Below, piece after piece: positions 15,975 to 23,173 of a stretch of DNA of 35,372 nucleotides. Positions within the stretch are counted from its first letter, which is position 1. The number at the start of each line of letters is the position of its first letter. The stretch is from Streptobacillus notomytis (GTDB taxonomy: Bacteria > Fusobacteriota > Fusobacteriia > Fusobacteriales > Leptotrichiaceae): NCBI GenBank assembly GCA_001612575.1, contig LJRV01000487.1, positions 1 through 35,372 on the forward strand, written 5' to 3'. The translations under genes were made by a program, and so were the position numbers. Under the pieces are notes generated by a model, which made no database searches, was not told the origin of the DNA, and worked only from the letters and a program-made list of their open reading frames with translations.

Positions 15975-17132
15975 TCACAACATTGTTCCTTCTGAAAGAA
16001 TATCTACATACTTTTTATAAACATATTGTCTATATCTTTTTTTATCTTTTACAAGTTCTAATATTTCCATATCCACTAAATTTTCTAAAAGCTTATTGAC
16101 AGTCGGTTTACTAACATTAACTATTTTTCTTATATCCTCTGATTCTACAAAGGGGTGTTTCAATAGATATTCATATACTAAAACAAGATTTGTATAATTT
16201 GAAAAACTACGAATTTTCTCCATATCTTTCTCTTTAAGTTCAATAATCTTTTGAATTGACATTATTGCATCCTTAGATATTTCACAAATTCCGTTTATGA
16301 AAAATTTAATCCATTCCTTAAATTTACCATTAATACGAACTTTATTAAGAAGTTCATAATATCTATTCCTGTTCTTTTTGAAAAAATAACTCAAATAAAG
16401 AACAGGATACTCAATTAAACCTTTTTCTCTTAAATACAATGTTATCAGTAATCTCCCAACTCTTCCATTACCATCTAAAAATGGGTGTATAGTCTCAAAT
16501 TGATCGTGAATTAAAGCTATTTTTATTAAGTTTAAGATATCACTATCTTTGTTCATATATTTTTCTAAGTCACTTAAACAAATATCCATTTCACTCGGTG
16601 CAGGTGGAATAAAACTTGCATTTTTTAAGATTGAACCTGCATATCCAATAGAGTTTTGTGATTTTCTAAATTAGCCAGGACTCTTTTCTTCTCCTCTAAC
16701 ATTAGATAAAAGTATAGAATGAGTTTCTTTAATTAATCTCATGCATAATGGTAGTTCATTAAGTCTTTTAAATGCATAATTAGTTGCTTTTATATAGTTT
16801 ACGATTTCTTCAATGTCTCTTATATTCTCACCTGTCCTATCTTTTTGAAGTACATCAACAAGAGAAGCTTGTGTCCCCTCTATTTGAGAACTTATAACAG
16901 CCTCTTTTTGAACATACATAGATACAAAAAGGTCAATATCTGGCAGTGTTATTGCCATACCATCTAATCTCCCTAGTAATAAATGTGCTTTATTAATTAA
17001 AATACTTATTTCACTATCAAAATTTAATTTTATATCATTTAAATTATGTGAAACAAAACATTCATAATCACTTTGTATCCTTTTTAATTGTCCTGCTCTA
17101 TTATTTTCTAATTTCAAAATATCACATCCCAA
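15975..17132 (-). pseudogene. Fic/DOC-family AMP-transferase gene split by an in-frame TAA
   Basis: One continuous minus-strand frame of 385 codons, normal Fic length, interrupted only by TAA at 16671-16673 (codon 154). It falls where related proteins have Glu in 'PGEFRxSQN'; the sequence reads PG-stop-FRKSQNSIG, so a single GAA-to-TAA change explains it. The N-terminal part carries the self-inhibitory S-x-x-x-E-G motif (SSQIEGTQ, residues 81-88). The C-terminal part carries the catalytic HPFLDGNGRVGR loop (H at composite residue 216) and a winged-helix-like 'VSKPTVNKLLENL' segment. The 5' start is TTG at 17132 or TTG at 17117; no ATG is in frame. A fragment starting at ATG 16589 would keep the active site without the inhibitory helix. 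It is probably inactive as a full-length product. Confidence 0.85.
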
Positions 17133-17298
17133 ATCAAATTTATTTTACTTATATTAACCTTAAATTTTCTAAGTAAAATTTTCGGCTATTTATTTTACTA
17201 AAAAATAGTTTTCTATCTTCAATAATTTATTTCTAATTACCTCAAATTTTTACTATATATTCTGCTTTATTTCTCACTTTTTTGTTAAACATATCAAC

Positions 17299-17327
17299 TT
17301 GAAAAAAAAAAGCATTAGTGCTATAAT
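17299..17327 (+). promoter_or_regulatory. Sigma-70 promoter of pgk
   Basis: TTGAAA (17299-17304) and a perfect TATAAT (17322-17327) with a 17-bp spacer, about 35 nt upstream of the pgk ATG. Confidence 0.75.
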
Positions 17328-17362
17328 TAACTTGTAAAATATAATTTTTTAAGGAGAAGAAC

Positions 17363-18583
17363 ATGGCAAAAAAAACTTTGAAAGACTTAGAAGTAAAAGG
17401 TAAAAAAGTATTAGTACGTGTTGATTTCAACGTACCTATTAAAGAGGGAATTATTAAAGATGATAATAGAATTAAAGCTGCATTACCTACATTAAACTAT
17501 ATTTTAGATAATGGTGGAAAAGTAATAGCTTTCTCTCACTTAGGAAGAATTAAAGCAGAAGAAGATAAAGCTGCAAAATCTTTAGCACCTGTTGCAAAAA
17601 GATTAGAAGAACTATTATGTAAGCCTGTTAAATTCATCCCTGCTACAAAAGGTGCTGAACTTGAATTAGCTGTTGCTGAACTTAAAGAAGGCGAAATCTT
17701 AATGTTTGAAAACACTCGTTTTGAAGATGTTGAAAACGGTGAAGTAGTTAAAAAAGAATCTAAAAATAATGCTGAACTTGGAAAATACTGGGCTTCTCTT
17801 GGAGATATATTCGTAAATGATGCATTCGGTACTGCTCATAGAGCTCATGCATCAAATGTTGGAATTTCATCTAACATAGCTGATTCTGCTGCTGGGTTCT
17901 TAATGCAAAAAGAAATAGAATTTATAGGCGGAGCAGTAGATGAACCAAAAAGACCATTTGTTGCTATATTAGGTGGAGCTAAAGTTAGTGATAAAATAGG
18001 TGTAATTGAAAACCTATTAGATAAAGCTGATAAAGTAATTATCGGTGGTGGAATGATGTTTACATTCTTAAAAGCATTAGGAAAAAATACAGGTAAATCA
18101 TTATTAGAAGAAGATAAAGTTGAACTTGCTAAACAATTAATAGAAAAAGCTGGAAATAAATTAATATTACCTATAGATACAGTAGTTGCTAAAGAATTTA
18201 ACAATGATGTAGAACACCATGTAATTAGCGTAGATGAAGTTAAAGATGATGAAATGGGACTTGATATAGGACCAGCATCAATAGAATTATTTGCTAAAGA
18301 ATTAGAAGGAGCTAAAACTGTAGTATGGAACGGACCTATGGGAGTATTTGAAATGTCTAACTATGCTAAAGGAACTATAGGAGTTTGTGAAGCTATAGCT
18401 AATTTAAACGATGCTATTACAGTAATAGGTGGAGGAGATTCTGCTGCTGCTATACAACTTGGATATGCTGAAAGATTCTCACATATTTCAACTGGTGGAG
18501 GAGCATCACTTGAATACTTAGAAGGTAAAGTTTTACCAGGAGTAGATGCAATAGCAGATAAAAAATGTTCTTGTAATCATTAA
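17363..18583 (+). CDS. pgk: Phosphoglycerate kinase
   Basis: 406 residues (family usually 390-415). The two-domain enzyme transfers phosphate between 1,3-bisphosphoglycerate and ADP in glycolysis. Visible signatures: '[16 protein letters not shown]' and 'AFSHLGRIK' in the 3-phosphoglycerate-binding N-domain, '[15 protein letters not shown]', '[17 protein letters not shown]' and the nucleotide-binding C-terminal '[13 protein letters not shown]' and '[15 protein letters not shown]'. The C-terminus is an unusual short Cys-rich tail (KKCSCNH). It has an AAGGAGAAG ribosome binding site, its own promoter and terminator, and is not organised with gap or tpi here. Confidence 0.97.
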   Translation: MAKKTLKDLEVKGKKVLVRVDFNVPIKEGIIKDDNRIKAALPTLNYILDNGGKVIAFSHLGRIKAEEDKAAKSLAPVAKRLEELLCKPVKFIPATKGAELELAVAELKEGEILMFENTRFEDVENGEVVKKESKNNAELGKYWASLGDIFVNDAFGTAHRAHASNVGISSNIADSAAGFLMQKEIEFIGGAVDEPKRPFVAILGGAKVSDKIGVIENLLDKADKVIIGGGMMFTFLKALGKNTGKSLLEEDKVELAKQLIEKAGNKLILPIDTVVAKEFNNDVEHHVISVDEVKDDEMGLDIGPASIELFAKELEGAKTVVWNGPMGVFEMSNYAKGTIGVCEAIANLNDAITVIGGGDSAAAIQLGYAERFSHISTGGGASLEYLEGKVLPGVDAIADKKCSCNH

Positions 18584-18586
18584 TAC

Positions 18587-18611
18587 AAATGCACCTTAGG
18601 GTGCATTTTTT
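18587..18611 (+). terminator. Rho-independent terminator of pgk
   Basis: A 9-bp stem (AAATGCACC at 18587-18595, GGTGCATTT at 18600-18608) followed by further Ts; era starts 15 bp later. Confidence 0.85.
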
Positions 18612-18625
18612 AGAGAGGGGATAAA

Positions 18626-19525
18626 ATGAAATCAGGATTTATTTCTATAGTTGGTAGACCTAATGTAGGTAAATCAACTTTGATTAATAAATTAATAGAT
18701 GAAAAAGTGGCTATAGTTTCAGATAAAGCTGGAACTACAAGAGATCAAATAAGAGGAATAGTTAATAAGGGAGATAACCAATATATATTCATAGATACTC
18801 CAGGTATACATAAACCTAAACATTTACTTGGAGAATATATGACAAATATTGCTATAGAATCCTTAAATGAATGTGACCTTATACTTTTCTTACTTGACGG
18901 AACTAAAGAAATTAGTACAGGAGATATTTTTGTTAATGAAAATATTAAAAGTTCTAAAACTCCAACTTATATAATAATCAATAAAATAGATCAAATGAGT
19001 GATGAAGATTTAAATAACAAAGTAGAGGAAATAAAGGAAAAATTAGGGGAATTTGAGGGTATAATTACTATGTCTGCTGGTTATGGTATAGGTGTACATA
19101 AGATATTTGAAGTATGTGAAAAATATCTATCTAATGATATATGGTTCTATCCTGAAGATTACTATACTGATATTTCAGTTAATAAGATAGTTATAGAAAC
19201 TATTAGAGAGAAAATATTGCAAAAGACTAAAGATGAAATACCACATTCAGTTGCACTTGAGATAATAAATATAGAATCTACTGATAGTAAAAGACGTTAT
19301 GATATTAATATATATGTTGAAAGAGATAGCCAAAAGGGAATAATAATAGGAAATGGTGGTAGACTTTTAAAAGAAATAGGTATAGAATCTAGACGTGAAA
19401 TTGAAGCATTAACTGATTTAAAAATTAATCTTAAATTATGGGTTAAAGTAAGTAAAAAATGGAGAAAAAATGAAAAAATGCTTAATGAACTAGGTTATGA
19501 TATAAAGAAGTTTAAAAGGAGATAG
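18626..19525 (+). CDS. era: GTPase Era
   Basis: 299 residues, the standard Era length. The GTPase domain has G1 'GRPNVGKSTL' (residues 9-18), a switch I Thr in 'GTTRDQIRG', G3 'DTPGIHKPKH' and G4 'INKIDQM'. The C-terminal KH RNA-binding domain has 'GIIIGNGGRLLKEIG' and ends with 'LWVKVSKKWRKN...ELGYD'. Era helps assemble the 30S ribosomal subunit by binding the 3' end of 16S rRNA. An AGAGGGG ribosome binding site precedes it. It is followed after 2 bp by the ADP-ribosylglycohydrolase-like gene, with which it must share a transcript. Confidence 0.97.
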   Translation: MKSGFISIVGRPNVGKSTLINKLIDEKVAIVSDKAGTTRDQIRGIVNKGDNQYIFIDTPGIHKPKHLLGEYMTNIAIESLNECDLILFLLDGTKEISTGDIFVNENIKSSKTPTYIIINKIDQMSDEDLNNKVEEIKEKLGEFEGIITMSAGYGIGVHKIFEVCEKYLSNDIWFYPEDYYTDISVNKIVIETIREKILQKTKDEIPHSVALEIINIESTDSKRRYDINIYVERDSQKGIIIGNGGRLLKEIGIESRREIEALTDLKINLKLWVKVSKKWRKNEKMLNELGYDIKKFKRR

Positions 19526-19527
19526 TT

Positions 19528-20436
19528 ATGTTAGGAGCAATAATAGGTGATATAATTAATTTTAAAAAAATCTCTAAATCTACTTTAATGTCTATAGAAA
19601 TCACAAAAGCTTTAATAAATGGATATGGAAATGAACAATCAACTGAAAAAGAAATAATGAAGATTATATCTAAAGATTTTATGCCATATGGAGTTTCTGC
19701 TTGTGCATGGTTGTATAACAATTTAAGAGATGTAGAAAATTATGCAGAACTTGTAGCTAAAACAATTAGTGATAATACTGATACTATTAAAGAAGCTAAG
19801 GCAATAGCTTCATCAATTTTTTTAGCAAGAATGGGAGCTAATAAAGAATATATAAAAGAGTATGTTAAAGATACATATGATCTATTTATATCATTTGAGG
19901 ATACTTTAAATCAAGATAACTCTTCTATAGTTATATCTGAAGCTTATTACGGAATTAATGATACTCTATGTAAGGAAGCGTTAAATCATTTAGATAAATC
20001 TAGTCTAGATTTCTTAGATTACTATAACAAAACTTTATCTAATCTACGTAATGAAAGAATTTCTATGATGAATAAAATATTAGATCATAAGCCATATTTT
20101 GATAAAAAAGAAATAGTTAGATGGTTGCCTACTAATAATAGGAAAACTCCTGAATTCTTTGCTGATTATGGACAAGAAGTTAATGATTTGATAAAAGTGA
20201 TACATAGTCCATATTTCACAGATTTTAAATACGTGGATACAATACGTAGACTTAAAATCACATCATTTAAAGAAGCTATTCCTACTGCAAATATGTTAGG
20301 TTTAAGGGCTATGCTTACAAGTATTACTAGACGTGAAAGATTTGGTGTTGGAACTATTAGTAGAGCTATTGTTGATGGTCTAATTTCAGAATTACTTGAA
20401 AGATATAAAGAAATATTAAATGATAAAAATGTATAA
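19528..20436 (+). CDS. ADP-ribosylglycohydrolase-like pseudoenzyme with C-terminal DUF6508-like domain
   Basis: 302 residues. The N-terminus 'MLGAIIGDIINF' is the classical start of DraG/ARH-type ADP-ribosylglycohydrolases. Residues 83-112 (TIKEAKAIASSIFLARMG) and 138-157 (SEAYYGINDTLCKEALNHLD) align by eye with the helices that flank the second metal site in those enzymes. Yet the metal-ligand motifs are gone: no T-D-D-S/T segment follows the N-terminus, and the GGD-S/T-D-T motif expected near residues 128-135 is replaced by 'NQDNSSIVI'. Residues about 205-298, ending 'ITRRERFGVGTISRAIVDGL', look like DUF6508. I infer a catalytically dead ARH scaffold joined to DUF6508. It lies 2 bp after era and before a strong terminator. 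Confidence 0.65.
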   Translation: MLGAIIGDIINFKKISKSTLMSIEITKALINGYGNEQSTEKEIMKIISKDFMPYGVSACAWLYNNLRDVENYAELVAKTISDNTDTIKEAKAIASSIFLARMGANKEYIKEYVKDTYDLFISFEDTLNQDNSSIVISEAYYGINDTLCKEALNHLDKSSLDFLDYYNKTLSNLRNERISMMNKILDHKPYFDKKEIVRWLPTNNRKTPEFFADYGQEVNDLIKVIHSPYFTDFKYVDTIRRLKITSFKEAIPTANMLGLRAMLTSITRRERFGVGTISRAIVDGLISELLERYKEILNDKNV

Positions 20437-20458
20437 AAATCCACCTAGGTGGATTTTT
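20435..20458. terminator. Bidirectional rho-independent terminator
   Basis: A perfect palindrome with 12-base arms (AAAAATCCACCT / AGGTGGATTTTT) between the convergent genes ending at 20436 and 20457; it overlaps both stop codons. Confidence 0.85.
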
Positions 20459-21455
20459 ACCATTTATACACTACTCCTCCTTTAGCATAAGGTGTAGTTG
20501 ATTCATATTTTTTACTCTTAAACTTATTCTTAAATCCTATTCCTCCATTAAATGATAACCCATTATTAATATAATAATCTGCTTTTAAATTTGTATTTAA
20601 ATTTGTTTCAAGTTTATCTACACTTAATAAAACCCTAGGAATTATTAATAGTTCTCTATTTACTCTAATTTTTAATTGATTATCAGTTTCAAACCTTAAT
20701 GAAGCAGAAGATTTTCTAACATCAACTATATCAAAATTCATTTTATTTATCATAACTCCCAATTCATTATATGTACTAAATTTAACCTTAGTATTTATAG
20801 TAACATCTACCTTACTTCCAAGCCTTACATCTGTTTCTATCATGTTCCTTTTAAACATATCTTCATTAACTAATTTCTGAGTATTTACATTAACATTAAC
20901 TCCAGCCTTACATGTTAAACTAAGATTCTTATTGAAATTATAAGAAACATACATTTCTCCATCTCCTAAACGCATACCATCAGACCAAAAATTAATATTA
21001 CCTATTTTAACATCAGGTGTGAATATTCTTTTATATAAAATATGTCCACCAACAGTTGTGGAATATAATTTACCCTCATTAGCATATTTAACTTCTAATT
21101 CTGGTCCATATTTTCCACCAAATTTATATAAAACTCCTAAATTACCATACTTTTTAAAATTTGTTCTAGCCATTAATTCTGTGTTTTCAGCATCAAAATA
21201 AACTTGTTTTGCACTCCCTTTATATCCATAACCTACTTTAGCACCCAAAGTCATAATTTCATAAACTTCTGCTCTAACTCCTAAATTATGTTCAAATAAA
21301 ATATTTGCCTCATCTTCTTTTTTCAGTTCACTAGAAACTGTCAGATTAGTTTCAACTTCTCCACCAAATGGTTTAGAATTTTTAAAATCAAATATTATAT
21401 CACTTGCAAAAATTGTAAGTGGAGAAATAATAATTAATAATACCCTTTTTTTCAT
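20457..21455 (-). CDS. Beta-barrel outer-membrane protein
   Basis: 332 residues with an N-terminal signal peptide (KKRVLLIIISPLTIFASD). The mature chain alternates polar and aromatic/aliphatic residues in many short amphipathic strands, and ends in '...YAKGGVVYKW', a C-terminal aromatic residue typical of barrels inserted by BamA. No plug, peptidase or adhesin domain is visible. It may be a small porin-like or structural barrel; no specific family is recognised. The gene lies downstream of the B3/B4 gene but a strong terminator at 21487-21520 separates them, so expression is probably independent. I see no clear promoter in the 65-bp gap. Confidence 0.7.
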   Translation of the reverse strand: MKKRVLLIIISPLTIFASDIIFDFKNSKPFGGEVETNLTVSSELKKEDEANILFEHNLGVRAEVYEIMTLGAKVGYGYKGSAKQVYFDAENTELMARTNFKKYGNLGVLYKFGGKYGPELEVKYANEGKLYSTTVGGHILYKRIFTPDVKIGNINFWSDGMRLGDGEMYVSYNFNKNLSLTCKAGVNVNVNTQKLVNEDMFKRNMIETDVRLGSKVDVTINTKVKFSTYNELGVMINKMNFDIVDVRKSSASLRFETDNQLKIRVNRELLIIPRVLLSVDKLETNLNTNLKADYYINNGLSFNGGIGFKNKFKSKKYESTTPYAKGGVVYKW

Positions 21456-21486
21456 ACCTTTTCTCCTTTACACCTAAAGTAAAAAT

Positions 21487-21520
21487 ATTTAAAGTCTCTT
21501 AATATTAAGAGACTTTAAAT
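21487..21520 (-). terminator. Rho-independent terminator after the B3/B4 gene
   Basis: A perfect inverted repeat with 17-base arms (ATTTAAAGTCTCTTAAT / ATTAAGAGACTTTAAAT). On the minus strand it is followed by ATTTTTAC. It begins at the base after the B3/B4 stop. Confidence 0.85.
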
Positions 21521-22219
21521 TTAATTTATTTCTCTGTTATCTTTATCTAATACAAATATCTTAGTCTTTGCCATTAAGTATTTTTGTATATTTTCAGAGA
21601 TTTCATTTAAGGCTTCATTTAATTCTTCTTCTCTTTCATTATCTATAAGTTCAATAATTAAAAAAGCATTTTTAGTCTTATCTGTTATCATAGTTCTTTT
21701 ACCATCTCTCCAGTTAAAACATCTACAAACTGCTCCCATATCATCTCTATAACATAATTCTCCTGCTAAAGTAGGATTATTTTTATCTTCTCCAATTAAA
21801 TAGAACTCATCATTTCCTTCAGTTATACCAAGTCTTAATGTTCCTTTAAAAGTATCACTATCTTCTGCACCACATGGCATAGCATATTTAAGTGAAATAG
21901 TATTATATATGTCTACAAGAGGATTAATACTAGAAACTTCATTTCCTTTTTCCACTCTTTTAAGTAATGCTTCTATAGAAGATCTAACACCTTTTTTAGT
22001 CTTAAATTTTTGATATGCTTCTCTCCAAATAGAAATAATAGGATTTTCACTAAAATTATCCTTAATAAAATATTTTTTAGCTTTTTCATTAGCTGATCTA
22101 AGTTCTTCCTTTATTTCTTCTGAACTTTCTCCATCATTATTCATATTTTCTATTAAAACTATACCTAGCTTTGAATTTGGAAAAATCTCCCAGTAGCTTT
22201 CTTCTGCTATAAATTTCAT
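21521..22219 (-). CDS. B3/B4 (tRNA-binding) domain protein
   Basis: 232 residues, the length of stand-alone proteins related to the B3/B4 domain of phenylalanyl-tRNA synthetase beta chain. Typical features are 'IISIWREAYQKFKTKKGVRS' (about 64-84), 'INPLVDIYNTISLKYAMPCG' and 'GELCYRDDMGAVCRCFNWRDG' towards the C-terminus. The B3/B4 fold takes part in substrate or tRNA editing in the synthetase; the free-standing proteins have no settled function. Start and OsmC stop share one base (22219), so the genes are translationally coupled. Transcription ends at the 34-base hairpin just downstream. Confidence 0.8.
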   Translation of the reverse strand: MKFIAEESYWEIFPNSKLGIVLIENMNNDGESSEEIKEELRSANEKAKKYFIKDNFSENPIISIWREAYQKFKTKKGVRSSIEALLKRVEKGNEVSSINPLVDIYNTISLKYAMPCGAEDSDTFKGTLRLGITEGNDEFYLIGEDKNNPTLAGELCYRDDMGAVCRCFNWRDGKRTMITDKTKNAFLIIELIDNEREEELNEALNEISENIQKYLMAKTKIFVLDKDNREIN

Positions 22220-22587
22220 TATATTCCCCTAATATTTTTTATTACCTTAACTTCTTTTGAAAGCATTTTATGAACTGTACATTTTTCAGCAACAAAAGCA
22301 AGTATTCTTTCTATTTCAGCCTCACTTACCTCTGTATCTAATTTAATGTCCATTTCAATATTCATTCCATCAATTCTCGATTCAACTTCAACATTAACAT
22401 CTAATTGCATAGTAAAAAAATATGACCTAATTACCATTATTATACAACCAATTAATGCCGAATTTAAAACTCCCACTGGACTTGTTCCTATCGGATCTTT
22501 ACTATTATAGTCCATATTATACACACTACCATTAGTTTCTGTAGTAACTTCAAAACCCTTAATACTTTTTCCTTTTGTAACGTACAT
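22219..22587 (-). CDS. OsmC/Ohr family protein
   Basis: 122 residues, short for the family (usually 130-145). Two cysteines occupy the usual positions of the peroxidatic pair: C48 in 'LIGCIIMVIRSYF' at the start of the central helix and C103 in 'AEKCTVHKMLS'. 'DPIGTSPVGVLNSAL' is the family's substrate-pocket loop. OsmC/Ohr enzymes reduce organic hydroperoxides with thiols in the cytoplasm. This more divergent member could also have a different thiol role. It lies between the lipoprotein gene and the B3/B4 gene in one short operon. Confidence 0.82.
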   Translation of the reverse strand: MYVTKGKSIKGFEVTTETNGSVYNMDYNSKDPIGTSPVGVLNSALIGCIIMVIRSYFFTMQLDVNVEVESRIDGMNIEMDIKLDTEVSEAEIERILAFVAEKCTVHKMLSKEVKVIKNIRGI

Positions 22588-22605
22588 TTTCCCTCCTAAT
22601 TTATT

Positions 22606-23097
22606 TTATTTATCAAATTCTTTTTGAATTAACAAGAACAAATAATTATACAAGTCTATATTATATATAGGGATTAATTTTGTATATTTCTTTGAAAATT
22701 TAAAATCAAGTGCTAATACATCTAAAAGTCCCAAGCCCTCTTCTTTTCTATATTGCTCACTAACTAATAATTTTACTTCAACCCCATCTCCTCTTGGAGT
22801 AAGTATTACATCAATAATACTATTTTTATAATCTCTATGACCTATAAGCACATTAAAAATTTCATCACTAGTTTGTACTTCTGAATAACCTTTAATAAAT
22901 CCATTCTCTAAATCAGCTGAAAGAATAGTGTATTCTCTATTAGCCACCATATTCCTTGCAGCATAGAAAACATCTTTCATAGGTTTTTTATACACCCTAG
23001 TTGTCATTACCCTTATATCCTCTGAACTAATATTTGGTGCTGTACTACATGAAATAACTAATATTAAAATTAATAAAAATCCAAATATCTTTTTCAT
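22606..23097 (-). CDS. Uncharacterised lipoprotein
   Basis: 163 residues. The N-terminus is a lipoprotein signal with lipobox cysteine C17 (LILVISCSTAP). The mature part is mixed alpha/beta: 'DVFYAARNMVANREYTILSA' resembles the start of many small envelope lipoproteins where a helix is followed by antiparallel strands ('GFIKGYSEVQ', 'DVILTPRGDGVEVKLLV'). No family is recognised with confidence. It is the first gene of the lipoprotein-OsmC-B3/B4 operon, with an AGGAGG ribosome binding site. Confidence 0.65.
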   Translation of the reverse strand: MKKIFGFLLILILVISCSTAPNISSEDIRVMTTRVYKKPMKDVFYAARNMVANREYTILSADLENGFIKGYSEVQTSDEIFNVLIGHRDYKNSIIDVILTPRGDGVEVKLLVSEQYRKEEGLGLLDVLALDFKFSKKYTKLIPIYNIDLYNYLFLLIQKEFDK

Positions 23098-23114
23098 CTT
23101 TGCCTCCTATATAT

Positions 23115-23120
23115 ATTATA
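23115..23120 (-). promoter_or_regulatory. -10 box upstream of the lipoprotein gene
   Basis: A perfect TATAAT on the minus strand 17 nt before the start codon, just downstream of the GAG-operon terminator. No good -35 is visible. Confidence 0.45.
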
Positions 23121-23145
23121 CCCTAATTATATGTAAAATAAAAGA

Positions 23146-23167
23146 GAGAGTAAATATATTTACTCTC
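23146..23167 (-). terminator. Terminator of the glycosaminoglycan operon
   Basis: A perfect inverted repeat with 11-base arms (GAGAGTAAATA / TATTTACTCTC), 7 bp past the stop of the 684-residue barrel gene. On the minus strand it runs into CTTTTATTTTAC. Confidence 0.75.
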
Positions 23168-23173
23168 ATATAA

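Noticed and set aside
15975-17132. Reading the two Fic parts as two separate genes or a frameshift
   Set aside because: The parts are in one frame with 27 sense codons between the stop and the next ATG, and family motifs continue across the stop, so a nonsense codon is the simplest explanation.
17845-18204. Minus-strand frame of 119 codons inside pgk
   Set aside because: It is antisense to conserved pgk codons, a common effect of the codon bias here.
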